From Emergomyces orientalis (Eukaryota; Ascomycota; Eurotiomycetes; Onygenales; Ajellomycetaceae): a stretch of DNA of 64,000 bases. The DNA is taken from assembly GCA_002110485.1 (NCBI GenBank), contig MOWL01000045.1:1860001-1924000 (forward strand). The letters run 5' to 3'. A program made the translations under genes and the position numbers. Positions 1 through 11,236 of this stretch are shown one piece after another (within the stretch, counting starts at the first letter, position 1; each line of letters starts with the position of its first letter). The notes below the pieces were generated by a model. The model saw nothing but the letters and a program-made list of their open reading frames with translations, had not been told where the DNA came from and did not search any database.

Positions 1-2
1 CC

Positions 3-2519
3 CTAACGACTTGCCTCCTATCACATGCATTTGGCCTCCATCAAAACCGATATAACAGCACAACCACTCCCAGTCAACGGGACGAAACAGACCCTAAACT
101 ATACCCGGTATTAGGCGTCAAAAAATCGCGATACCAAAGACATGTTGCGCGTTTGGATGTGCAAACGCTGGGCGAGGTCGGTGAGGTTGTGATACTCAAG
201 GAGAGAGCGAGTCGACCGAAGCAGATGACCGCCCGCAAGTTCTCAAGGATAATAGAGAAGGAGACTGATGGTGATGCACCTTGGGACAATCCATCTGAGC
301 TTCTGAAAGAGATTGACAAATCCAGATTACAGTTGGGAGGCGCCAAGGAGGTGATTGAAAATATTGATCAAATCCGTGGGCATCATGAACTTGGAGACAA
401 GCTGGACCGAAGCGAGTGGCGTAAGCTGCGGAAGATATTAGAAGACGGTTTTACGGCCAATCAGCTATCTGATTACCGTAAACAATTCGAACCACGCGCG
501 AGTACCTCTGTCCAAAAGGACGGCTCGGCTGCACCCAGTTCAGGTTGGAGACCTGGAACCTCTCTTTTTTTGGAAATGGACACTGAGGCCCAAAAACAGA
601 CGGCATCCAGGATCGGGAGTCTTGGGCATATGGCTGGAAAAACTGCATTAGCAGAGATGGTTTTACGAGACTGCTGGCAACTATCCGTTTCGGGTGAAAT
701 CGGCCAATTGGATATTCATCTGGCGCCCCATGAGGTCTTCATGCTTTTATTGCCTGATATTAGTCCTCTCAAAGATCTTGCAACCACGTATGCCGCCAAA
801 ATAGATGTTTCGCGATCTTTAAACCTTGTGAGAATCACCGCGAATGAAAGTGCCTGTGAACTTGTTCGACAGGGCGTGGTGGAGTTTTTCCCTAGGATTA
901 TCTCGAAAACAGTGGACCTCCCCAGCAGAGGCTTCGTATTTCATGGAAAGAATAGAAGGTTCGAGGAGCGATTTTTCCGTTCCATGCAAAAATCGCTCAA
1001 TGTATTTTGCTGTAAAGAGCAAGGGACAAAGCAAATAAAAATCTATTTCGTTCAGGAGCTGGAAAAAGACGCGGATGAAGCGTACAGAAATATTAAAGCC
1101 GCAGTATCGATGACGGAAGAAGACCAAACCCGCTTTTGCACGTATTTGTCGGACACTGACCCGGCGGTTATGTACTCCGTTTCCTACCAGGAGTTCCTGC
1201 CATGGGCTGATCGCCAGAGACGATGGCTAAGGTGGATGAAACCGTTTTCCGAGGCAAAAACTCCAAGTGGCACCCAATCGGAACCACCAGCAGCTCTTGT
1301 CCAGAAGGGTCGTGGATCTGTCTTCGAGAAAGTGTGCAATGAGTTGTTTAAATTACCAGCTTCATCCAGCTGGCGCAGCCCTGGCCAGCCTCACATTCGT
1401 GAGGTTGTTGTCGCGTCCCTCGGAAAATCGCTGTTTGCGCACCAGCAATCAATGAAACCCGGAAAGATGAAATTTAAATCTTTCAGTTCTACCGTCCCTC
1501 GAGCTTTCGCTGCCAACATCTCCAATCCCATATCCTTCCTCCAGGGCCTCTCTCCGTTACGGAATGTCGAACACGGCACCTTACATCGAATACGCCTCAC
1601 ACCCTCGGCTAATAACAAGACACGCCTCCCACCTATAGAATTAGAGCTGGATATCATTCCCCGGTTTGTTGGTAGCCGCCAATTACTTTTTCCAATTCTA
1701 CGAAAAGCCACAGCCGTCATCCATAGAGTGAATATGGACGTATTACTGCCGGAAACGTCACTAGACCTACGTTTTAAGAAATCTACACACTACGACCTCT
1801 TGGAAGGGCGAGACGCATCTGCTTTGGTGCAAGCTGAGAAGCAGAGGGCCGATATCTCCAGCATTTCGAAAGTAATTCGAAATATGGTTTGGGAAGATAC
1901 TTACATGCAGCCTCGCATGCCCATATCCTGCGAACTGGCAATCCCACGCAAACTGATCGCTAAACGATCATCCGCAGCTGCAACAGCAGATTCACGAGGA
2001 CTCGGGGAAGGAGAAACAGATTTCGTGATGGGAACATACATGTTTCCTCCCGTACGTTACTTGAGATCAACTCAAATTTCGCGCTTCAACTACAAGGACC
2101 TTGAGCTCAGTTACTCACATGTGCACATGGGCCCTGCGCTACCTGAACATGTCATAGATATGTCGATTTCTTTGGGTCGGGATGACAATGAACTAAGACC
2201 GGAGCTCTGTCAACCAAATACCCATCTTTCATCCGCTGTTGCGAAGGGTAAGTCTGAGGGATCACTTCAGGCTGCCTTCGAACAGTTTTATTTCCGCGCT
2301 TGCGAGATGGCTTTTGAACAGAGCGCTGCTGCTGCAAATTATAAAGGGAGGGTAGAAGTTGAGGACGGGATGAGAAATGTCACAGGCCTTAGAGAGGATT
2401 ATTATAGGCGAGACTCCAACCTTGACCCTGAGGACAGGTTTCACGAGTGGGTGGAACAGGGTTCAGAAGGGGAGTCAGAGGATAGATTTAATAGCAAGGC
2501 CCGGAATGCCTTGCAATAA
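3..2519 (+). CDS. SLS1: SLS1-like mitochondrial inner-membrane expression regulator, 5' partial
   Basis: The frame is open from nucleotide 3 to the TAA at 2517-2519 with no in-frame ATG near the left edge. The first in-frame start-like codon is TTG at 153, so the true start and any targeting sequence lie outside the window. About 838 codons are visible. The protein reads like the fungal SLS1 family: a short N-terminal block (LDVQTLGEVGEVVILKE), then a KH-like region at nt 600-900 (KTALAEMVLRDCW, LDIHLAPHEVFMLLLPD), a W-rich block (ADRQRRWLRWMKPF) and a conserved C-terminal half. In yeast, Sls1 is an inner-membrane protein of the mitochondrial matrix that couples transcription of mitochondrial DNA to translation of respiratory subunits. 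The family call rests on pattern recognition. No intron is apparent in the visible part. It converges on the GPCR gene. Confidence 0.72.
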   Translation, partial: LTTCLLSHAFGLHQNRYNSTTTPSQRDETDPKLYPVLGVKKSRYQRHVARLDVQTLGEVGEVVILKERASRPKQMTARKFSRIIEKETDGDAPWDNPSELLKEIDKSRLQLGGAKEVIENIDQIRGHHELGDKLDRSEWRKLRKILEDGFTANQLSDYRKQFEPRASTSVQKDGSAAPSSGWRPGTSLFLEMDTEAQKQTASRIGSLGHMAGKTALAEMVLRDCWQLSVSGEIGQLDIHLAPHEVFMLLLPDISPLKDLATTYAAKIDVSRSLNLVRITANESACELVRQGVVEFFPRIISKTVDLPSRGFVFHGKNRRFEERFFRSMQKSLNVFCCKEQGTKQIKIYFVQELEKDADEAYRNIKAAVSMTEEDQTRFCTYLSDTDPAVMYSVSYQEFLPWADRQRRWLRWMKPFSEAKTPSGTQSEPPAALVQKGRGSVFEKVCNELFKLPASSSWRSPGQPHIREVVVASLGKSLFAHQQSMKPGKMKFKSFSSTVPRAFAANISNPISFLQGLSPLRNVEHGTLHRIRLTPSANNKTRLPPIELELDIIPRFVGSRQLLFPILRKATAVIHRVNMDVLLPETSLDLRFKKSTHYDLLEGRDASALVQAEKQRADISSISKVIRNMVWEDTYMQPRMPISCELAIPRKLIAKRSSAAATADSRGLGEGETDFVMGTYMFPPVRYLRSTQISRFNYKDLELSYSHVHMGPALPEHVIDMSISLGRDDNELRPELCQPNTHLSSAVAKGKSEGSLQAAFEQFYFRACEMAFEQSAAAANYKGRVEVEDGMRNVTGLREDYYRRDSNLDPEDRFHEWVEQGSEGESEDRFNSKARNALQ

Positions 2520-3101
2520 ACTGATGGATACTTAGCGCTTTTGATCTTTCATTTCCCTCTGTACATTTAGTATTTCTTTACCCTGTTAATAGCCATATTA
2601 TATTTGTTTGTATGGGTTGCATAATCCTTTTGTGATTCTTGGTGCTTAGGGTGGGTTAGCTGTTGGTGATGTGTACCCAGGGAGACAACACCCGATAAAT
2701 GTACTACATACAAAAATAGAAATGGGCCATGGTATCGAAAGGCAACTGGATTAAGTTCTCGTTACTTTGGACATGTATTTTAAAGTAAGGGGGGAAGCTT
2801 GAAGAGACGCGCTTTTGATTAAGTAGTATTTTAAGATACATGTAGTAGCATATGTTTGCCGTAGTAAAGGCCATTGTTCACCAAGAATAGAGAATCTCAA
2901 ATAGTTAGATGAAGCCGCTCAGCATGCTACATTCATAATACAGACATAAACCTGCCATTGATTGACCTAGGGGTATCAGCGGATTTAGAACCAATTATAA
3001 ACTATCCCTTCCTTGTCCCTTCGCGGGCTGCATCATCAACTAATTGTCTTCTCGCTCCATAATATCAAGTTTTTTACATGCCGATATTTTCGTATCCACA
3101 G
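2520..3101. other. Convergent 3' spacer, SLS1-like / GPCR
   Basis: This AT-rich spacer lies between two stop codons facing each other and should hold both 3' UTRs. The short ORFs in it have no recognisable product. I see nothing else. Confidence 0.6.
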
Positions 3102-4846
3102 TCATACCTCCGAATGCGAACGAAATTTTGTGCGGCACGTTGCGCAGTGCGCTTTGACAGCATCGAATGATGTGCTTATAAATACTAGTAAGTTCCAGAA
3201 GCCCTGCAGTGAAAGGACCGATGAAGCCGCAAGAGCAAGAGCAAATATCGGTTGATTGGGACGAGAAAGGCGATGGATACGGTTGATAGTAGAGGGGGTC
3301 TTATAATATCATTCCCGTGTCAGTACGGATTCAAATCAATGGAGTAAGACTATTATAAGCATGAAATATAGAAAAGAAGGGGGGGGAGGAGATTAGCTGG
3401 TTTAAAACGGACCCAAGTTAACAGTAGTGAAAGGAAAAATAACGCGACTCGTTTCATGTACATGTATGCTGCGTTATGTCTGTCAACGGTATGGCGTTGT
3501 AAAATGGAATGACTAGTGCTCAGGCTTCTCTTGTTCTGGCTCAAGTTCGATGTCTGAGTACGTTCAAGTGATATACTGCCGTATGGCCTTTCAGGGGCGT
3601 TTGCAGTATGAGCGTTGCGCAATGAGCTTCGATTTTCGGGCTCACCAAGGTCCGGATCATTCGCTTCAAAGTCGGTAGTTCCGTTTGGTGCTGGTGTTCC
3701 CTGCTGCTGTTTGTTTGCCAGCGATTCATCTTGAGATGCTACTATTGTACAAGAAGTGGGGGCAGGTATAAATGTTGACGAACTTCGTGCTGGGAATTGT
3801 TCGAAATTAATGTTAGGCCTTGCGCTACCTGGTGTCCTGTTTGATGTTTCGCCGAGTGACTGACCCGTCCTCGACGGTGTCGTTTCCTTGACTCCAGTTG
3901 CTCGTTCTCCAAAAGGCTGTGCATCTCCAGAGGGTGGTGGGCACTCAAAAATTGCAGGATTTCTGTGCTCATTGTCCGGGCTCCCGGCGGTTATATTTAT
4001 TGCTGGAGGAATACCTAGCGTGCCGGTCGTACTATCACGCCGACGCCACTGATAATATTTATCTGGGAGACCACTAATCGTTTCTATGGAAAATCTCTTG
4101 GCCTTCTTTTGCCGCGATATGATCTCAATACCCTCATACAGAAGGATCGAAATCGATATAATGATTATGAGCCATATTGGTCCAAAAAAGAAAGCGAAGC
4201 GAAAGGCCTTCCACTCCGGCCTAATCCAGCACCATAACTGAGGCATATATAGTTAACAATAGAGCAACTACGAGACAAGACCGATCATACCTTTTACTCA
4301 CCACGGCATTTCCATAAACAGGTCCACTTGCCTTCGTTTGCACGAACAGAAAGGTTAATGCGGGGACAAATGGTATTAAGTAGCACATACTAAAGTACCG
4401 CCATTCTAATCTTTTCAGATCTGATGGTCTGTACCTGTGGGATGATGTCAGATAGACATTGAGGGCCATGCAAAAAGTCCATAAAGCATTTGTTGGCAAA
4501 AACCTGGGTTCATAAATTTTGTTAATTTTTATACTATCAATAGGGACTCAGATCAGATCGGAAAAACACACCATTGCAAAAGAAATGCCTGGCAACGGCA
4601 GATGCCACTATCGTCACCACGAGAGATCCCAGATCTCCCAATCATAGTACCAATATTCGCAAGTACATTGCCCCAGGTGGCATAAAACATGAGTCTGTTG
4701 ACTGGTGTTTGAAATAGTTTACTCCCCAGAAAACTGGCAATGACAAAGAATGATGCAGTGATCGAGACGGCCGACATCGCCCGAGCACTAGATTCCATGG
4801 CATAGAGCTGGCGGGGTGACAGCGCGGTCGGATCCGAAGAAAACAT
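3102..4846 (-). CDS. Seven-transmembrane cAMP-receptor-like GPCR (fungal GprH/Crl type)
   Basis: Four exons on the minus strand: 4846-4572, 4503-4302, 4237-3413 and 3299-3102 (499 aa). All joins keep frame and use GT-AG. Seven hydrophobic helices are visible. TM3 follows the family motif CQAFLLQW, and this junction is rebuilt exactly by splicing intron 1 (QW|FLPTNALW). After TM4 comes LWCWI, spanning intron 2. TM5 is FGPIWLIIII, TM6 ends SLLLTW, and TM7 contains the hallmark LQGFWN. A third cytoplasmic loop of roughly 220 residues, rich in Ser, Thr and Pro, separates TM5 from TM6. The ATG at 4846 gives the usual short extracellular N-terminus (LSPRQLYAMES precedes TM1). The longer open frame upstream lacks an ATG. 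The family senses nutrients or cAMP-like ligands through heterotrimeric G proteins; the ligand here is unknown. Intron 3 carries a 9-G run at 3379-3387 and has an unusual GTCCGT donor. Confidence 0.85.
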
Positions 4847-5431
4847 ATAGCCGATTCGTTCATGTCTTGTATTCTGAGACTTGATTGATTTCCATTCTGC
4901 TTCGATCTGAGATTGTGTATGTGAGAAAACTCCGTTGCCCGTTTTCAAATAAATAACAAACGACCCGTTGCGCGGAGACGCCACACCCGTGGGTATTTTG
5001 AACCGTCAAATGCCGAAATTGGGACGACATAACTTAATTGGAATGCGGGAAGAGCGTTTACCATTCTAAACGACTTCATACCATGGTTTTGATATCACAT
5101 AGAGTTTCCTATTTTAGGATATCCGAGCCCGAAATATCTCTATTTGTGAAGGTGCGTAACTTCAATAGTATTCTTGCAAAGCCACATGCTGTAAATTGAA
5201 GAACGGAAAGGTGTGTTTTGTTTCCTCAAGCGTCTTTAAAACCGTACTATCGGGGGGAGAAGGTAGATACTACAAGTAACCTCCCGGGCTGCTCCCAGTG
5301 CCCTTGATAGCGAAGTTGGGGGCCAAGACACTAGACGGCGGGAAAGGTCATGTGATTTAGGGGGCGGGAAAATGGAGCTGTGGACTTCTTGGCATTATCG
5401 GCATCAATTAAATAATACATTGAGTTGAGTG
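4847..5431. other. Spacer upstream of the GPCR gene
   Basis: This is the divergent space between the GPCR (-) and the phosphotransferase pseudogene (+). It should hold the GPCR promoter. An in-frame TGA upstream of the GPCR ATG shows that the exon does not simply extend leftward. No clear TATA box or repeat stands out. Confidence 0.5.
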
Positions 5432-7408
5432 ATGGGATTGCTCCGATCCTGCAACGTCTCATCTCAAGCAATGGGTCCTTTAAAACCTAGATCTCTGAGG
5501 AGGTATTACGCATTCAACATATCAAGTACCCGTGTCCATCGTCTCTGGCAAAACTATTCCCTCACTTTTTTTCCTTCATCAACACATATCCGGTCAATAC
5601 AATTCTGCCCTAAATCGCAATTGCTCGCCAGGACATGACCGCCAATACCACGACTTGTACAAATACACCGGGGGGGGGCGGTAGCTGTAGGATGAAGAGA
5701 TACAGTTCCGACTCCGTTACAGAGAATTCAATGTCCATGCCTTGCAGCAGATTGCGGCTCAGGCAGTCGGGGTGAATCGATGCGAACATATTTCTAAAGT
5801 CACAGATGGCGTGTACAACAAAGTATTCAGGCTTGTAATGGACAATGGTGCTGTTGCTATTGCAAGCTTACCATATTTAATTGATGGATTCCCCGCATAC
5901 TAATCAACTGCCGCAACGATGGAATTTGTAGGGCGTTTCATCTATCTCTTTTCTTTGGATAGAAAAGGGGAGCTAATGGAGACACATTCTAGGTTAGAAC
6001 AATTCTCGGGATCCCGGTTCCTAAAGTTCTGGCGTGGGACGCGAACTGGGACAATTTCAGTGGGCGCGGAGTTTATCCTGACGGAAGAGGCTAAAAGAAC
6101 TCAGCTAAACGATGCGTGGCCAAATATGGAGGTGCGAGATCAGGTGGGGTGGCTGTCATTGAAAAGCTCGTCTAAATTCATAAAAACCTTTGTCGGTAAC
6201 ATTTAATCAGTAACTACGTAGGGATCAGCATTCCCATATCCTCGCAGAAGGTGAGGCTAAAATGATCCACCAAAGGTATGGAAGCCTGTATTTTTCAAGT
6301 TGTCCTACCCTGGGGCCTATGGCTAGAGAATACTTTTGGTTCAAGGAAAGAGCAAAAATGGATATAGACCAGGGCCCATGTATAGCTGCACCCAATTTTA
6401 ATGCTGAACCGTAAATACTCTTACTGGTAGATCACAGGGCAAACTCCTGTCGAATATGCTTTGGCAGTCGGCCAACGAGAAATTGACTTGATGAACCAGT
6501 ATCCCAACTTGAGACAGAGTGATATTGATTCGGATTGCCCACTGACAGATGATATTCTCCCCTCCAAAACACAGCTCTCCCTCGTTGACAAATACATGTG
6601 TATTGCTCCGCTCCTTCTACCAAAGGCCCCTGAACTGGTGGCGCCTTACCTCTGGCATCCACATATGCATGGCTATAATGTCTTTTTAGAAGGTAATCAT
6701 ATTAGTGGCATCGTTGGCTGGCAACATGCATGGGCAGGACCTTTATTTACCAAGGCCTCCCCGCCAGCATTCGTTAAGGTCAATGGCGATGATTTGACAT
6801 TCGAATATCCCGACAACTATAAAAATCTAGAAGAGGGCAAAATAAGAGAGATTGAAAATAAGGTCTCTCAATCTGTACTCCGGTACGCTTACCAGGAGTT
6901 CGTCTCCAGGAGCGTTCCCCAGCTTAGTAAACTCTTCGACTTCGATTTCCAACAAAAAAGAGTACTTCCGATCCGACTCTGCGTCAGCTCATGGGAAACC
7001 GACGACATCACACGGTTCAGGGAGTCCCTCATGAAGATCCAACAGTAGAGCTCCAACCCCCCTTCCATGCCTTAAATCAAGCCATGCTGACCAAAAATTT
7101 TTAGACATTGGGACGTTTTAGGCATGGAAGGGTCGATTCCGTACAAATTTAGCGACGATGAATTAAAAAGCCAAGCAGACGAAGGAAGAAAATTTAACGA
7201 ATCCCAGGGCTTCTCGGACCTAATCTCCCACCTCGTTGATGGATCAGGATGGACGAGTAATAGTAATTATCCGCAGGTGGTGAAGTTGTTTGCCAAGATA
7301 GGGAAAGGGGTGCTTCAAGCAGGCGATGTGGACCTGGAAGAAAGCACCAGGGCTGAATTTCAACGGCTCATTGATACAGAAGCAGAAATTGAAGGAGAGA
7401 CAAAATAG
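5432..7408 (+). pseudogene. AIM9/aminoglycoside-phosphotransferase-like pseudogene
   Basis: This is a decayed member of the fungal AIM9-like phosphotransferase family. The N-terminal piece at 5432-5638 (Arg-rich, no acidic residues) could be an old mitochondrial presequence. From 5646 one frame reads YHDLYKYTGG, then two TAG stops (5682, 5688) where relatives have Trp in RWLWDEE. It continues as homologous sequence (FNVHALQQIAAQAVG) to a TAA at 5901 and ends at a stop at 6206. The next conserved block (YGSLYF, 6277) is in another frame. The 3' half is still well formed: an intron at 6380-6437 rebuilds GPW|QTPVEYALAVG, and an intron at 7045-7104 rebuilds KIQQ|HWDVLG, leading to a family-typical C-terminus ending at 7408. 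Active-site motifs are also degraded: the expected HxDxHxxN reads HPHMHGYN, and the IDWQ aspartate is Gly (VGWQ). A promoted truncated product from the 3' half is possible but unsupported. Confidence 0.78.
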
Positions 7409-8044
7409 ATTTTGCTCGCCTGGCGAGAAAGGAGCTTTTTCCACAGCCTCATCTGTCTTTTTGCGTTTCTTGTCTTGCTTTTTTTTTTTTTTTTTTTTTT
7501 TTGATCTGTATGAATAGTGAAACGATATATACCCCACCCGCCCCTTCGGTCCACCAGTTGGAATATAAGATAGCGAATATATTTATATAACTTTCTGACT
7601 TGCATATAATATCAAATGGCATGCGCTTTTAGTGGGCCGTTGAAGTGAAGAGAACCGAGCGATCAAGGGAATCGAAATAGTCTATCGGTAGCCCGAAAAA
7701 CTTTAACACCAACCCAATAACTAGTAGTTAGTTATCTGACGTAGGAGGGGTGATCTTTCACGACGCTAGTTGGCCAACACCAACACCAAGAGAGCTGAAA
7801 GAATCACCACTGTGATATTCAGCACGCAGTGTACAAAGTCGTATCATTTTGTCAAACAACACCACCCCGCGCGCGCGGATGTGTTTCTGAGTTCCCTTTT
7901 GCGTTTGTTATACGTTTCATTGGGTCTGATTGCTCTTCCCTTAGCGACATATACGATTTGCGTAGAAGCCGAAACGACTCCGCTTCCTTTCATCATGCCC
8001 CTCCTTTAAAATTCACCGCACGTATTTTTCACACCGATTTTAAG
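7409..8044. other. Spacer and promoter region before the myotubularin gene
   Basis: It contains a 24-T homopolymer at 7479-7502 shortly after the pseudogene, and presumably the promoter and 5' UTR of the phosphatase gene. No coding signal is seen. Confidence 0.5.
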
Positions 8045-10484
8045 ATGGAACGTACGAGGATCGCGAAGGTAAGGATGATTTTTTGAAGCCTGTTGAAAGC
8101 ATCTAGGTAGCGCTGACGTTCCATCTTTGTACGTTCGTAAAGGTGGATAATGTGACACTCTCGAGACGGGGAGAACAAGTCCACGGCACCCTACATCTCA
8201 CACCTCACCACCTCATATTTTCACATACGCCGCCAGCTACAGCTACAGCTACAGATCAGCCACAGGGAGATAATGTAGCCCCGAAACCCAGAGAGCTCTG
8301 GATCACATATCCGATCATTTCCTTTTGCACCTTCAGACCGGCACCCGTTTCTTCGAGACAACCCTCGTCAATACGTCTACGATGCCGTGATTTCACATTT
8401 GTCTGTTTCTACTTCCCCAACGAATCCAGAGCAAGAGATGCATATGAGAGCATAAAGTCATGGACCTGTAGACTTGGTCGGATCGAGAAGCTTTATGCTT
8501 TCACCTACCAGCCCCCACCTCCGGAGCGGGGTCTCAACGGATGGAATATCTACGATCCACGGGAAGAATGGTTGCGATTAGGTGTGGGGAAACCAGACAC
8601 AAACTGCGGCTGGAGGATATCTACTATTAATCAGGACTATTCGGTATGATTAGATCTGGTTTTTATCTTGTATGGTGAAACATACTGACATATGGCTGCT
8701 AGTTCTCGCCCACTTATCCTGCCCTTCTCCCAGTTCCTTCAGCGATGTCAGATAATACGCTAAACTATGCTGGAAGATATCGATCCAGAGCTCGAATACC
8801 TGTTCTTACCTATCTCCATCCCGTCAACAACTGTTCCATTACACGATCCTCTCAACCGCTGGTGGGCGTTCGTGGGAAGAGAAGTATACAAGACGAAAAA
8901 CTTCTAGCCGCTATCTTTTCTACATCTCGTCAGGAGAGACCTCTTGCGAGCTATACTCCTCCCTCCTCCTTGGAGGCTGAATCATTAAACTCTAGCCAGG
9001 AAGAACAATCTAGTGTTCCAGCTGATTTCGAATTATCCAATGCTGAAGAGCTCGAAGACGAGGTGATTTCTGCCGCACGGGAGGAAGGTACCGCAAACCA
9101 GCCACAAATCTATGGAGCGCAGCAGCACAATCTTATTGTTGATGCGCGTCCAACAGTGAACGCATTCGCGATGCAGGCTGTCGGTCTAGGGTCCGAAAAT
9201 ATGGACAATTACAAATTTGCAACCAAGGCTTACCTGGGGATCGATAATATTCATGTAATGAGAGATTCACTGAATCGTGTTATTGATGCGCTCAAAGAGT
9301 CCGACGTAACCCCACTGGTCCCGAACAGAGATCAACTTGCGAGAAGTGGGTGGCTTAAACATATCACTGGAATACTCGACGGAGCAGCTTTGATTGCACG
9401 GCAGGTGGGCTTGCAACACTCCCATGTGCTCATTCACTGCTCAGATGGATGGGATAGGACTGCTCAATTGAGTGCGTTGAGCCAGCTGTGCCTTGATCCA
9501 TACTACAGAACGATGGAAGGATTCATGGTTTTAGTTGAAAAGGATTGGCTTTCTTTTGGTCACATGTTTCGCCATAGATCCGGATTTTTAAATAGCGAGA
9601 AATGGTTCCAAGTCGAAAATGACCGCATGGGTGGAGATCCTAACCGCACTGGCTTTGGTGATGCCGGTGGCGCGGGAAAGGCGCTCGAAAATGCTCTCCT
9701 CAGTGCCAAGGGCTTTTTCAACCGAGATAACACGAGCCGGGATTCACTGGGTGAATCGGACGAGGAGACTCAGATGTTAGATTCGGATAATTCTAAAAAG
9801 CCAGCCGCGCGGATATCTACACCCGTGAATGGCGTAGAGGTGACAAAGGTCAAGGAAACCAGCCCTGTTTTCCACCAGTTCCTTGACGCGACATATCAAT
9901 TGCTATACCAGCATCCTACACGTTTTGAATTCAACGAACGCTTTCTTCGGCGACTTTTATATCATCTCTACTCGTGCCAATACGGGACATTCCTCTTTAA
10001 CAGCGAAAAGGAACGCTTGGACGCCAAAGCCAAGGACAAGACAAGAAGTGTGTGGGACTATTTTCTCGCCAGGAGAGAACAGTTCAGTAACCCGCAATAT
10101 GATCCTGTCATAGATGATAATAAAAGAGGACGGGAACGCCTTCTTTTCCCTCGCCCCGGTGAGGTGAGATGGTGGAGTGAAGCCTTTGGTCGTAGTGATG
10201 CGGAGATGAACACTCCACGCAGCGGCGGCGTATCTCTGGATAAAGATTACCCATCTGGTTCGAGGACACCGGTGCTAACTGGGGTTGAAACTTCTGAACG
10301 GTCCTTTGGCAGCTCTACATCCGGGCATTCTGCACTCGGCAATACTACTAGTATGCCATCCGCAGGGATGGCCGCCCTTGCTGCAGGGTTGTCAGGCTTG
10401 GGTATACCCACTGGTCGAGAGAGTAGCCAAGGAAAACGAACCGAGACGGCTGGAGATAAGGAGATGGAAGTCGAGATGCAGTGA
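8045..10484 (+). CDS. YMR1: Myotubularin-family phosphoinositide 3-phosphatase
   Basis: Three exons, 8045-8068, 8143-8643 and 8703-10484 (768 aa), with consensus splice sites. The first exon encodes only eight residues (MERTRIAK). The PH-GRAM domain follows at about residues 9-130, then the myotubularin phosphatase domain with the conserved GRYRSRARIPVLTYLHP block and the catalytic CX5R loop HCSDGWDRT (Cys about 421). A Ser/Gly/Thr-rich tail ends the protein. The family dephosphorylates PI3P and PI(3,5)P2 on endosomal and vacuolar membranes. Exon 2 joins exon 3 as DYS|FSPTYPALL, exactly the family sequence, which supports the intron. All catalytic residues are present, so the enzyme should be active. 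Yeast has a single member, Ymr1. Confidence 0.93.
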
Positions 10485-11236
10485 ATGGGGCGTTATTCAT
10501 ATCATGTTTTCCAGTTTTTTTATGTACTCCGGGGGGGGGGGCTGGATGCCGGCGTTGAATATATACATCTCATATCATATGGGTTAGGTTAGTTCTATTG
10601 AGCTTGCACGGAACATGAGACATCTGACGGAATGATATTTTCATTCTTTTTCATTCTTCAGTATTAAGAATTAAACGTCGCATATATCTTCTCATTCTCT
10701 CTGAGCCATAAACATGATATCGCTCTAAAACAATAGCTGGGAGGTCCCTTTATCGGGAAGCTGGTCATGGCGATTACGGCGTCTCTCCCCAACAGCTTGT
10801 AACGCATTGTAATGGAACAAATTATATAATTTAAGTACCCAGGCAATAAGTAACTGCTTCATTGCACCCATGATAACCCAACATAAATCATATGCAAAAT
10901 AATCTCTGATGCGTACAATAAGGTATGTATCCGAGTTGCTGGACCTAGATTTTGATGCTCCAGGCGCCAAACCCAAGACGGCTTAGCGTTCATTAGCGAG
11001 TGTCCCAAAGCGGAATCAGGGCAAATCCACCCCAAGCCCTACCCTCGAAATATCCCCCACTAAAACCCAAAACGCAAGCGAAATCAATCTCGCCAGGAAG
11101 ACGACGAAGAAGAAGAAGCGCTCCCTCTCGTCGCCAGTCGCCCAACGAATCTCCTTCCCCACGACCCTTTATCCCCGGCGGACCTTGATTTCTTTTTTGT
11201 CGACAAAGAAACCAAAAAGAACAAATCTTCGCAATC
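10485..11236. other. YMR1 3' region and RPS3 promoter
   Basis: An 11-G run lies at 10531-10541, just after the YMR1 stop. The 200 bases before the RPS3 ATG are rich in short purine and pyrimidine tracts (AAGACGACGAAGAAGAAG at about 11098), as is common in ribosomal protein gene leaders. No other feature is recognisable. Confidence 0.45.
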
